Shown piece after piece: positions 50,776-58,253 of a DNA stretch of 64,000 nt (position 1 is its first letter; each line of letters starts with the position of its first letter). Below the pieces are notes generated by a model. That model made no database searches. It saw only the letters and a list, made by a program, of their open reading frames with translations, and had not been told where the DNA came from. The DNA comes from Streptomyces aureoverticillatus (GTDB lineage: Bacteria > Actinomycetota > Actinomycetes > Streptomycetales > Streptomycetaceae), in assembly GCF_014649395.1 (NCBI RefSeq), contig NZ_BMSY01000015.1, positions 1 to 64,000 on the forward strand. Reading direction: 5' to 3'. The translations under genes and the position numbers were made by a program.

Positions 50776-50813
50776 GGCCGCACCCCAGGGGTTGGACGCC
50801 ACGGGGTGCGGCC
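50776..50813. terminator. Bidirectional terminator
   Basis: GGCCGCACCCC (50776-50786) pairs perfectly with GGGGTGCGGCC (50803-50813). It separates the sulfurtransferase operon from the convergent DUF3099 gene. Confidence 0.8.
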
Positions 50814-50819
50814 TTCGGC

Positions 50820-51077
50820 CTACCTGCGGCGTTTGCCGTCGAGCTCGTCCCACCACTCGTCGGACTTCGGATCCCCCGAGGGGTCGTCCCACCAGCGGTC
50901 CTCCGGACCGCGCCGGTTCGCGACCATGGCGGCCACCGGCGGGATCAGCATGGCCACGACGCACATCCCGACAGCGACCGGAATCGACCACAGCCGCACG
51001 ACTCCCCAGGCCAGGACGAACAGGGCCAGGCACGTGCCCATCATGGTGAAGTACACATGGCGCCGTCGTGCGTACAT
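50820..51077 (-). CDS. DUF3099 membrane protein
   Basis: This is an 85-residue protein with a basic start (MYARRRHVYF), two membrane helices (about 10-27 and 32-52) and a charged Trp-rich tail (WWDDPSGDPKSDEWWDELDG). This is the DUF3099 pattern of actinobacteria. It is unlinked to neighbours and of unknown function. Confidence 0.82.
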   Translation of the reverse strand: MYARRRHVYFTMMGTCLALFVLAWGVVRLWSIPVAVGMCVVAMLIPPVAAMVANRRGPEDRWWDDPSGDPKSDEWWDELDGKRRR

Positions 51078-51180
51078 ACGTCCAGCGTACGGCCGACCTC
51101 ACAGAGAGGGGCAAGGCCCGCACGGCTAGAGTGGGATGCGGCTCTGTACCGCCCTACTTACCGCTCACCAAGGAGCTTCC

Positions 51181-51282
51181 GTGCTTGAGGCCTTCTTCTC
51201 CGCCCTCCTTGTCCTGGTCTGCGTCGGCGTCCTCGCCTTCGCGGGTCTGACCGTGAAGAAGCTGTACCAGGGCCAGCGCTGA
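51181..51282 (+). CDS. 33-residue single-helix membrane peptide
   Basis: A GTG start with AAGGAG five bases upstream opens a 33-codon frame: an acidic two-residue head, one hydrophobic helix (FFSALLVLVCVGVLAFAGLTV) and a basic tail (KKLYQGQR). It is followed after 34 bp by the nitrobindin-like gene, so both may be cotranscribed. The positive-inside rule puts the tail in the cytoplasm. It is too short for most gene callers. Function unknown. Confidence 0.72.
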   Translation: MLEAFFSALLVLVCVGVLAFAGLTVKKLYQGQR

Positions 51283-51316
51283 CCGCACCCCCCACCGAGA
51301 GACTCCTGAGCACCTC

Positions 51317-51889
51317 ATGATCGAGATCCCGTCCGACCTGCACCGCGACCTCGTCCCCCTCGCCTGGCTCCTGGGCAACTGGGCCGGCGCGGGCGTCACC
51401 GACTTCCCCGGCTCCGCGAAGGCGAATTTCGGCCAGGAAGTGTCCTTCACGCACGACGGCCGGGACTTCCTCGAGTACCACTCGCGCACCTGGGTGCTCG
51501 ACGCCGAGGGCAACAAGGTGGAGCCGCTGGAGTCCGAGTCGGGCTTCTGGCGCATCGATAAGGACCGCAAGATCGAGACCGTCATGGTCCGCCAGGACGG
51601 CGTCGTCGAGGTCTGGTACGGCGAGCTGGCCGACCAGAAGCCGCAGATCGACCTGGCCACCGACGCCGTCGCCCGCACCGCCGCCTCCGGCCCGTACACC
51701 GGCGGCAAGCGCCTGTACGGGTACGTGAAGGGCGACCTGATGTGGGTCGGCGAGAAGCAGACGCCCGAGGTGCCGCTGCGGCCGTACATGTCCGCGCAGC
51801 TCAAGAAGGTCGTCACGCCCGAGGACGTCGCCGAGATGGCGCGGAACCTGGGCGACCTGCCGGACGACGGCATCGCCTTCTTCAAGTAG
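51317..51889 (+). CDS. Nitrobindin-like FABP-fold protein lacking the heme His
   Basis: This is a 190-residue beta-barrel protein. GNWAGAG (20-26) is the GxWxGxG motif of nitrobindins (DUF1794). Nitrobindins bind heme through a C-terminal His; here that place reads PLRPYMSAQL, with Y157, and no His occurs after residue 55. It is therefore probably heme-free, or uses another ligand. The neighbours are the 33-residue membrane peptide and nur. Confidence 0.87.
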   Translation: MIEIPSDLHRDLVPLAWLLGNWAGAGVTDFPGSAKANFGQEVSFTHDGRDFLEYHSRTWVLDAEGNKVEPLESESGFWRIDKDRKIETVMVRQDGVVEVWYGELADQKPQIDLATDAVARTAASGPYTGGKRLYGYVKGDLMWVGEKQTPEVPLRPYMSAQLKKVVTPEDVAEMARNLGDLPDDGIAFFK

Positions 51890-51950
51890 GCATCGCCTTC
51901 TTCGAGCAGCTCCGGACCGGTGCTCGCCGCGTGGGCCTAGACTGCGGAGT

Positions 51951-52388
51951 GTGGTGAGCACCGACTCGGACTGGAAGAGCGACCTGCGCCAGCGCGGCTA
52001 TCGCCTGACGCCGCAGCGCCAGCTCGTGCTCGAAGCCGTCGACGCGCTGGAGCACGCGACCCCCGACGACATCCTCTGCGAGGTCCGCAAGACGGCGTCG
52101 GGGATCAACATCTCCACCGTCTACCGGACCCTGGAGCTGCTGGAGGAGCTGGGCCTGGTCAGCCATGCCCACCTCGGGCACGGCGCCCCCACCTACCACC
52201 TCGCGGACCGCCACCACCACATCCACCTGGTGTGCCGGGACTGTACGAACGTCATCGAGGCCGATCTCGACGTGGCCGCGGAGTTCACCGCGAAGCTGCG
52301 CGGGATGTTCGGCTTCGACACCGACATGAAGCACTTCGCGATCTTCGGGCGCTGCGAGAAGTGCGCCGGTGCGGCGGGCGAGGAATAA
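51951..52388 (+). CDS. nur: Nickel-responsive Fur-family repressor Nur
   Basis: This is a 145-residue Fur-family protein nearly identical to Nur as I know it. The winged helix has LTPQRQLVLEAVDAL and NISTVYRTLELLEE. The metal region is YHLADRHHHIHLVCRDC, carrying the His cluster of the nickel site, followed by MKHFAIFGRCEKC. Ni-bound Nur represses sodF and nickel uptake genes. Two adjacent GTG codons could start; the first is used. Confidence 0.94.
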   Translation: MVSTDSDWKSDLRQRGYRLTPQRQLVLEAVDALEHATPDDILCEVRKTASGINISTVYRTLELLEELGLVSHAHLGHGAPTYHLADRHHHIHLVCRDCTNVIEADLDVAAEFTAKLRGMFGFDTDMKHFAIFGRCEKCAGAAGEE

Positions 52389-52422
52389 GCGCCGCGGCCG
52401 CCGGGTCGTAGTCTTTGTGAAC

Positions 52423-53388
52423 ATGAAGAGCCCCTTGCTGTCGCTGCCCGGCGCCGTCCCCGCAGAGGGCGTGGACGAAGGCGTCGCCGCCCACTACGGC
52501 GATCTGTTCCGTGAGCAGCGTGCCCTCGCGGAGGGAACCGGATTCGTCGACCTCTCGCACCGCGGCGTCGTCACCGTCACCGGCGCCGACCGTCTGACCT
52601 GGCTGCATCTCCTCCTCACCCAGCACGTCAGCGATCTCCCGGCGGGCCGGGCCACGGAGTCCCTGATCCTTTCCGCGAACGGGCACATCGAGCACGCCCT
52701 GTACCTCGTCGACGACGGCGAGACCATGTGGGCGCACGTGGAGCCCGGCACCCAGGACGCGCTCATCGCGTACCTGGAGAGCATGAAGTTCTTCTACCGC
52801 GTCGAAGTCGCCGACCGCACCGCCGAGTTCGCCGTGGTGCACCTGCCCGCGGGCTCCATCACGCCCGTCCCGGAGGGCGTCGCCGTGCGCGAGACGGCGC
52901 ACGGCCGCGACGTCTTCCTGCCGCGCGCGGACCTTCCTTCGTACGCCGAGGAGCACGGCCCCGCCGCCGGTCTCCTCGCCTACGAGGCCCTGCGCGTCGA
53001 GCAGCACCGGCCCCGGCTCGCCTTCGAGACCGACCACCGCACCATCCCGCACGAGCTGGGCTGGATCGACACCGCCGTGCACCTCCAGAAGGGCTGCTAC
53101 CGCGGTCAGGAGACCGTCGCCCGCGTCCAGAACCTCGGCAAGCCGCCGCGGCGCCTGGTCTTCCTGCACCTGGACGGCAGCGAGGTGCACCTGCCGGTGC
53201 ACGGCACGCCCCTCCACCTCGCCGCGGACGGCCCCGACGGCCGCAAGCTCGGCTTCATCACCACCTCCGTACGCCACCACGAGCTGGGGCCGATCGCGCT
53301 TGCCCTCGTGAAGCGCAATGTTCCCCTGGACGCGGAGTTGCTCGCCGGCACGACGGCGGCCGCCCAGGAGGTCGTGGTCGAGCCGTAG
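52423..53388 (+). CDS. ygfZ: YgfZ/GcvT-family folate-binding protein
   Basis: This is a 321-residue protein of the YgfZ family. The hallmark KGCYRGQETVARVQNLGK contains the conserved Cys. The N-terminal part is GcvT-like (GADRLTWLHLLLTQHVSDLP). YgfZ uses tetrahydrofolate in iron-sulfur cluster repair. The ATG has no ribosome site; a TAGTCT box eight bases upstream suggests a leaderless message. It lies 34 bp after nur. Confidence 0.92.
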   Translation: MKSPLLSLPGAVPAEGVDEGVAAHYGDLFREQRALAEGTGFVDLSHRGVVTVTGADRLTWLHLLLTQHVSDLPAGRATESLILSANGHIEHALYLVDDGETMWAHVEPGTQDALIAYLESMKFFYRVEVADRTAEFAVVHLPAGSITPVPEGVAVRETAHGRDVFLPRADLPSYAEEHGPAAGLLAYEALRVEQHRPRLAFETDHRTIPHELGWIDTAVHLQKGCYRGQETVARVQNLGKPPRRLVFLHLDGSEVHLPVHGTPLHLAADGPDGRKLGFITTSVRHHELGPIALALVKRNVPLDAELLAGTTAAAQEVVVEP

Positions 53389-53422
53389 GCTCCTCGGCTC
53401 CCGGGCCGGGGTGTCCGCCGAT

Positions 53423-53687
53423 CGGCGCTTCGCGCCTCGTCCTCAATCGCCGGACGGGCTTTTCCCCACCCGCCCGCCCTTTCCAGCCCTGCGGGCTCAT
53501 CCCGCCCGCCGTTCCTGGGGCTCCGCCCCAGACCCCGCTCCTCGAACGCCGGAGGGGCTGAAATTGTGCCGGTGAGTTTCAGCCCGTCCGGCGATTACGG
53601 GGGTCCAGGGGGCGGAGCCCCCTGCCCGCGGCGAAGCCGCCAATGGATGCAGCGGGAAGGGGTGGGATTGGGGAAAGCCCCGCAGGG
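53423..53687. repeat. Dispersed intergenic repeat, copy C
   Basis: This composite element fills the gap between converging ygfZ and dtd. Modules: 53423-53460 (hairpin block, compensated stem GGCGC/GCGCC), 53516-53560 (inverted relative to copy B, one mismatch in 45), an inverted GCCCGTCCGGCGATT near 53582-53596, and 53653-53687 identical to 40310-40344. No gene is present. Confidence 0.88.
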
Positions 53688-53695
53688 CCCCCGCC

Positions 53696-54121
53696 TCACA
53701 TCTCCAGCAGCACAGTGAACGGCCCGTCGTTCGTGAGGCCCACGCGCATCTGGGCGCCGAAGCGGCCCGTGGCCACCGTGGCGCCCAGGGCGCGGAGCCG
53801 GGCGACGACCTCGTCGACGAGGGGCTCGGCCACATCCCCGGGCGCGGCCGCGTTCCAGGTGGGCCTGCGCCCCTTGCGCGCTTCCCCGTACAGAGTGAAC
53901 TGGCTGATGACGAGGAGCGGCGCGTCGACGTCCGAGCAGGACTTCTCGTCGTGCAGCATCCGCAACGACCAGAGCTTGCGCGCCAGTTGACCGGCCTTCT
54001 CCTTCGTGTCGTCGTGGGTCACCCCCACGAGCACACACAGCCCCTCACCGGAGATCTCGCCGACCGTCTCACCGTCCACGACGACACTCGCGCCGTCCAC
54101 CCTCTGCACCACCGCACGCAT
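53696..54121 (-). CDS. dtd: D-aminoacyl-tRNA deacylase
   Basis: This is a 141-residue deacylase. MRAVVQRV at the start, the active-site LLVISQFTLYGEARKGRRP and the C-terminal GP motif in TNDGPFTVLL are diagnostic of DTD. It removes D-amino acids from mischarged tRNA. The ATG at 54121 gives the standard N-terminus. It converges with ygfZ across repeat copy C. Confidence 0.95.
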   Translation of the reverse strand: MRAVVQRVDGASVVVDGETVGEISGEGLCVLVGVTHDDTKEKAGQLARKLWSLRMLHDEKSCSDVDAPLLVISQFTLYGEARKGRRPTWNAAAPGDVAEPLVDEVVARLRALGATVATGRFGAQMRVGLTNDGPFTVLLEM

Positions 54122-54279
54122 GCGGACCATGATGCCCTGCCCGAGCGCGCCGTCCGTGCGCCGGTCCAGAACCCCCCATCCGGGGCCGATTAGGGGCACT
54201 CGTGCACAGAGCGGCCACGAGGGGTGGCACGATGCTCACACGCGGTGTACCGCGCCGGCTGAGGGGACGGTAGAGCCAC

Positions 54280-55032
54280 ATGAGCACACCGAGTACGCCC
54301 AGTACTCCCAGTACGTCCAGCACACCATGGTCACCCGGGACGAGACGTACGGACGGGACGGGCGGGACGGGCGGGGTGAGCGGAATGGCCGCGACGGGCG
54401 GTGCGGGCGGGGCGAGCGTTGCGGAAGACATCGGCGGTGCGAACGTGCCGCGCCCGCCCATCCAGCGCACCGGCGGCAGCCCCCTGCTGCCCGAAGCGCC
54501 CGCGCACGACCTGCCCGCCCTGCGCCTGCCGGAGCTGCGCGAGCTGCGCCGCTCCGCGCAGCAGGACGAGGCCGACCTGAGCTACGTACGACGGCTGCTG
54601 CAGGGACGCATCGACATCCTGCGGGCCGAGACCGCGCGCCGCAGGAGCCCGCGCGCGGGCGCGGACGCGGGCGGGCAGGGCCCGCGGTCGCCCGGCGCGG
54701 CGGAGTCGCCGCTGGTCGTGGACCGGCTCCCGGAGATCCTCACGGACGGCCCGGCCCGGCACCGCTCCTCGGCCCGCCATGTGACGCTCGGCACGCCGCA
54801 CAGCGAGGAGTACCGCCGCCTGGCCGCCGACATGCTCGCCGAGGTCGCGCTCTCCGACCTCGCGGCCCGCACGGACGAGGAGCTGCACACGGCCATGGGC
54901 CGCCTCGTCCGCTATGAACAGCAGGTGTCGCGGCGCCGTCAGGAGATGCAGCGCACGACCGACGATTGCAGTGCGGAGATCGCCCGCAGGTACCGTGAAG
55001 GCGAAGCACAAGTAGACGACCTGCTCGCGTGA
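54280..55032 (+). CDS. rsiG: c-di-GMP-dependent anti-sigma factor RsiG
   Basis: This is a 250-residue protein. It carries two exact copies of the RsiG c-di-GMP motif E-x3-S-x2-R-x3-Q-x3-D: E97-S101-R104-Q108-D112 and E213-S217-R220-Q224-D228, each on a predicted helix of an antiparallel coiled coil. RsiG with c-di-GMP holds the sporulation sigma factor WhiG inactive. The N-terminus (1-60) is Ser/Thr/Pro/Gly-rich. It is monocistronic. The doubled motif makes the call firm. Confidence 0.94.
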   Translation: MSTPSTPSTPSTSSTPWSPGTRRTDGTGGTGGVSGMAATGGAGGASVAEDIGGANVPRPPIQRTGGSPLLPEAPAHDLPALRLPELRELRRSAQQDEADLSYVRRLLQGRIDILRAETARRRSPRAGADAGGQGPRSPGAAESPLVVDRLPEILTDGPARHRSSARHVTLGTPHSEEYRRLAADMLAEVALSDLAARTDEELHTAMGRLVRYEQQVSRRRQEMQRTTDDCSAEIARRYREGEAQVDDLLA

Positions 55033-55325
55033 CCCCGCCGGCCCGGTGGTCGCCGCCGCCCCGCCGGGCCCGGTGACCCCCGAGGACCCGTGGCCCCCGT
55101 GATCCCCGACTCCGGTGGACGCCCGCGCACGACGGCAGCCGGAATCCCGCGATCCCGGCCCCGCCGTGCGCGGGCGGCCGCCGCGGCCGTGATCCCGGCG
55201 GCCCCACGGTGTCCACGGACCGGCGGTCCCGCGGTCCCACGGATCCGGCATGCCCGCGGTCCCACGGACCCGGCGTTCCCGCGGACGGCCGTCGCACCGC
55301 ACCGCCCGCACCCGGAAGGCCGAAG

Positions 55326-56318
55326 ATGCCGAACACGCAGAAGACGCCGCTGCCGTCCGCCGCCGCCAGCTCCCCCGTCATACCCCCGGTCCTCGCCGAG
55401 GTCGTACGCTCCGGCTTCGTCGAGGGCCGCCACCGGGGCAGCCTGGTGCTGTTGGGGGCCGACGGCGACGTGCAGCTCGCGCTCGGCGATGTGACGGCGC
55501 CCGTCTTCCCGCGCTCCACCAACAAGCCCATGCAGGCCGCGGCGGTGCTGCGGGCCGGGCTCGACCTGGCCGGCGAGCGCCTCGCCCTGGCCGCCGCCAG
55601 CCACTCCGGAGAAACGTTCCACCGCGACCTCGTACAGAAGATGCTGGCCGAGCACGGCCTGACCGCCGCCGAGCTGCAGTGCCCCGAGGACCTGCCGCTC
55701 GACCCCGTCGAGGCCGAGACGTACCTGGCAGCGGGCGCCGTCCGCGACCGGGTCACGATGAACTGCTCCGGCAAGCACACGGCGATGCTCGCGGCCTGCG
55801 AGCTGAACGGCTGGTCCAAGGAGAGCTACCTCGACCCGGAGCACCCGCTCCAGCGCCTGGTCCACGAGGGGATCGAGGCGGCGGCGGGCGAGCCGGTCAC
55901 CGCCGTCGGCACGGACGGCTGCGGCGCGCCCCTGATGGCCATCTCCCTGACCGGCCTCGCGCGCGCCTACCGGCACTTCGTGCTCGCCCCCGAGGGCAGC
56001 CCCGAGCGCCGGGTCGCGGACGCGATGCGGGCCCACCCCGAGTACGTCGCCGGGTCGCGGCGGCCCGACACCTGGCTGATGCGGGAGGTGCCCGGCGCGC
56101 TGTCGAAGATGGGCGCCGAGGCGGTCCAGGCCGTCGCGCTGCCCGACGGCCGGGCCCTCGCCTTCAAGATCGACGACGGTGCGACCCGGGTCCTCGGCCC
56201 GGTCCTGGCGCGGGCCCTGCGGCTGCTCGGCACGGACGCCCCGGTCCTGGACCGCATCGGCAGGGCGCCGCTGCTGGGGGCGGGGCGCGAGGTCGGGGAG
56301 ATACGGGCCGTCATCTAG
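55326..56318 (+). CDS. Asparaginase (Rhizobium-type, Asparaginase_II)
   Basis: This is a 330-residue cytoplasmic asparaginase of the PF06089 family. Motifs are FPRSTNKPMQA (active-site Ser and Lys), ASHSGE, MNCSGKHTAML and TDGCGAPLMA. It hydrolyses L-asparagine to aspartate and ammonia. I use the ATG after GGAAGG at 55326; a longer reading covers a Pro/Arg-rich non-coding stretch that is the 3' side of rsiG. It ends before a strong terminator. Confidence 0.92.
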   Translation: MPNTQKTPLPSAAASSPVIPPVLAEVVRSGFVEGRHRGSLVLLGADGDVQLALGDVTAPVFPRSTNKPMQAAAVLRAGLDLAGERLALAAASHSGETFHRDLVQKMLAEHGLTAAELQCPEDLPLDPVEAETYLAAGAVRDRVTMNCSGKHTAMLAACELNGWSKESYLDPEHPLQRLVHEGIEAAAGEPVTAVGTDGCGAPLMAISLTGLARAYRHFVLAPEGSPERRVADAMRAHPEYVAGSRRPDTWLMREVPGALSKMGAEAVQAVALPDGRALAFKIDDGATRVLGPVLARALRLLGTDAPVLDRIGRAPLLGAGREVGEIRAVI

Positions 56319-56378
56319 CGGCCCGAGTACGGGCCGTCATCCAGCGGCCCGGGCTCCTGCCCGCGCGGGCGGACGTGC

Positions 56379-56414
56379 CGACGGGGTGGCCCACGGGTGT
56401 GGGCCACCCCGTCG
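56379..56414 (+). terminator. Strong terminator of the asparaginase gene
   Basis: CGACGGGGTGGCCCAC and its exact complement (56399-56414) form a 16-bp stem with the loop GGGT, 61 bp after the stop. Confidence 0.85.
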
Positions 56415-56477
56415 CTTCATCGGAACCCGGACCCGGCGTGGCGGGGCCTGTGGGTGGTCCGGGCCCCAGGGGTGACG

Positions 56478-56521
56478 GCTGACCGAACTCCCGGCTCCCC
56501 TCCGGATGGGAGCCCGGTCAG
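56478..56521 (-). terminator. Likely terminator of the 61-residue membrane protein gene
   Basis: CTGACCG...GGCTCCC pairs with GGGAGCC..CGGTCAG, an interrupted hairpin of about 14 bp just beyond the minus-strand stop at 56535. Confidence 0.55.
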
Positions 56522-56534
56522 CCCGACTGTGGGC

Positions 56535-56720
56535 TCAGCCCGACTGGGCGAGCAGCAGGACGAGGATCAGCGCCCCGATGCCGCCGAAGGTGGTGTTCTT
56601 GGCCTTGATCCCGACGGCGAGCATGACGAACGCGATGACCCCCATCGGCCCGTACTTCCACTGCACGAGTTGCTCGAACCCAATGGCGAGGGCGGCGACG
56701 ACGACGGCGATGAGCGGCAT
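56535..56720 (-). CDS. Small three-helix membrane protein, dev module 1
   Basis: This encodes 61 residues. Hydrophobic segments at about 2-18, 27-40 and 44-58 are separated by QLVQWKYGPMG and GIKAKNTT. It is clearly paralogous to the 62-residue protein at 57936-58124 (shared EQxVQWKYG and VGxKAKN). GGAAGGGGGA lies five bases before the ATG. It is divergent from devE, with a palindromic operator between them. No function is known. Confidence 0.8.
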   Translation of the reverse strand: MPLIAVVVAALAIGFEQLVQWKYGPMGVIAFVMLAVGIKAKNTTFGGIGALILVLLLAQSG

Positions 56721-56861
56721 GACGGTCCCCCTTCCGCACGGGGGCGGCGAGCCCCCTGGCCGGCTGCCAACCGATCGACCCGAACGCCGGGTTCGGCCCG
56801 GCGGCCTGGGCTGTCGGCCAATTCCCCCGGATCCCCCCGAAGAGCCTGACCATGTCGCCCA

Positions 56862-56876
56862 AGTTGGCTACCAACT
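56862..56876. promoter_or_regulatory. Distal GntR operator candidate, devE
   Basis: AGTTGG-CTA-CCAACT is a perfect palindrome between the divergent small membrane protein gene and devE. The same palindrome occurs at 58153-58169. Confidence 0.65.
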
Positions 56877-56924
56877 CCAACTGACTTATCTCCGCGATGG
56901 CGCGTCTCATAACCACCTTCTCGG

Positions 56925-56951
56925 CAACTCCCCAAAGATGGCGAGAAGTTG
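56925..56951. promoter_or_regulatory. Proximal operator candidate at the devE promoter
   Basis: CAACTCCC (56925-56932), 11 bp, then AGAAGTTG (56944-56951): the CAACT/AGTTG arms adjoin the -10 box TACTGT (56952-56957). The geometry equals that at devA. Confidence 0.55.
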
Positions 56952-56963
56952 TACTGTTTGGTT

Positions 56964-57866
56964 GTGAGCCCGGACCACGCCTCCGTCAACGAGCGGAAGA
57001 GGGCGAGCGGCCCTCCCCACCGCTCGCATCGCGATGTGGCAGACGCGCTGCGCGACCGGATCAGGTCCGGGGAGCTGCGGCCGGGCCAGCGCATGCCCAC
57101 GCAGGCGGAGCTGGCCCTCGAGTTCGGCGTGGAGCGGGGCGCCGTGCGGCAGGCGCTGCGCATCCTGCAGAGCGAACAGCTGCTGGCCAATGTGTCCAAG
57201 GGCAGCCCCGCCACGGTCGCGGCGCCCTCGGGGCCGAGCCCCGACGCGGTCCGCCCCGAGCCGACCATGGTCGGCCTCGCCCCGCGCATCGCCGCCGCCT
57301 TCCAGGCGCCGCACGTGGAGATCGACGCGCTGTGTCTCACCTCCGTCTCCCTGACGATGGCGATCGGTGAACCGCTGCGGCAGATTCACGCCGGGGGGCG
57401 GAAACCGGCCAAGGTCGACGTCCGGGTGCTGCTGCCCAGCCGCGACATCGACCTCGCCTTCCCGGCGCCGGTCGAGGGCGACGGCGGCCATGTGCACCGC
57501 CGCTGGCTCGACCAGCGCAACGCGCAGGGCCAGGTGCTGCGCCACAACCTGCTGATGCTGCGTACGACGCACAACATCGACGTCCAGGTGGAGTTCCGCG
57601 CCCTGCCCTTCACCCCGCCCGTCAAGCTGTACCTGCTCAACGGCGCCGAGGCGCTGTTCGCGTACTACACCCTCACCAAACGCGGCGAGGAGATCGGCCA
57701 GGAGTATCTGGAGATGTGGGACGCGCAGGGAACGCAGTCGATGCTGTTCCCGTTCCACCAAGGGGACGGGTTGCGGGACACGACGTTCGTGGAGCAGTCC
57801 CATCTGTGGTTCAACGCGCTCTGGGAGACGATCAGTCAGGACCTGAAGCTGAACCCCGGCCCGTAG
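56964..57866 (+). CDS. devE: GntR-family regulator DevE
   Basis: This is a 300-residue regulator paralogous to DevA. The N-terminal winged helix reads VADALRDRIRSGELRPGQRM then PTQAELALEFGVERGAVRQA. The C-terminal domain (about 105-300) is not UTRA or FCD; it has VRVLLPSRDIDLAFP and PVKLYLLNGAEALFAYYTL, resembling one half of a degenerate phospholipase D fold. The GTG at 56964 sits six bases after a -10 box (TACTGT), suggesting a leaderless message. The call follows position and similarity to S. coelicolor devE. Confidence 0.85.
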   Translation: MSPDHASVNERKRASGPPHRSHRDVADALRDRIRSGELRPGQRMPTQAELALEFGVERGAVRQALRILQSEQLLANVSKGSPATVAAPSGPSPDAVRPEPTMVGLAPRIAAAFQAPHVEIDALCLTSVSLTMAIGEPLRQIHAGGRKPAKVDVRVLLPSRDIDLAFPAPVEGDGGHVHRRWLDQRNAQGQVLRHNLLMLRTTHNIDVQVEFRALPFTPPVKLYLLNGAEALFAYYTLTKRGEEIGQEYLEMWDAQGTQSMLFPFHQGDGLRDTTFVEQSHLWFNALWETISQDLKLNPGP

Positions 57867-57935
57867 CGCGCGCACCCGGCGCGCGGTCCCGGACCGGCAG
57901 TTCAGCACGCGGTCACGTGGTCATGTGACCACGTG

Positions 57936-58124
57936 TCACAGGGCGGGCCCCGTCACCATCAGGGCCAGCACGACGGCCCCGATGGAACTGCACGTGGGGT
58001 TCTTCGCCTTGACGCCCACGGTCAGCAGGAGCAGGCCGATGATGCCAAGCGTTCCGTACTTCCACTGCACGACCTGCTCGATGGTGACGGCGAACACGGC
58101 TGCGAGGAGGGCTATGGCGGGCAT
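57936..58124 (-). CDS. Small three-helix membrane protein, dev module 2
   Basis: This encodes 62 residues with AGAAGGAGG seven bases before ATG. Hydrophobic segments flank EQVVQWKYGTLG and VGVKAKNPT. It is the paralogue of the 61-residue protein at 56535-56720 and has the same divergent relation to its GntR neighbour, here devA. The pair appears to be a duplicated unit. The function is unknown; regulation by DevA is inferred. Confidence 0.8.
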   Translation of the reverse strand: MPAIALLAAVFAVTIEQVVQWKYGTLGIIGLLLLTVGVKAKNPTCSSIGAVVLALMVTGPAL

Positions 58125-58152
58125 GGTGGTTCCTCCTTCTGCCATCTTGGGC

Positions 58153-58169
58153 GAGTTGGCAACCAACTC
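58153..58169. promoter_or_regulatory. Distal GntR operator candidate, devA
   Basis: GAGTTGG-CAA-CCAACTC is a perfect 7-bp inverted repeat; it contains the devE palindrome with one changed centre base. Confidence 0.68.
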
Positions 58170-58188
58170 ACTGGAGTTGTCCCCACTT

Positions 58189-58204
58189 GGTTGGTCTTCC
58201 AACC
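58189..58204. promoter_or_regulatory. Second palindrome upstream of devA
   Basis: GGTTGG-TCTT-CCAACC is an inverted repeat with a 4-bp centre, between the distal and proximal operators. Confidence 0.5.
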
Positions 58205-58214
58205 ACCCAGCCGT

Positions 58215-58241
58215 CAACTCCCTGAGATGGCTGGGGAGTTG
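58215..58241. promoter_or_regulatory. Proximal operator candidate at the devA promoter
   Basis: CAACTCCC (58215-58222), 11 bp, then GGGAGTTG (58234-58241) form perfect 8-bp arms that abut the -10 box TATCGT (58242-58247). Binding here would block the promoter. Confidence 0.62.
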
Positions 58242-58253
58242 TATCGTCTGGTC

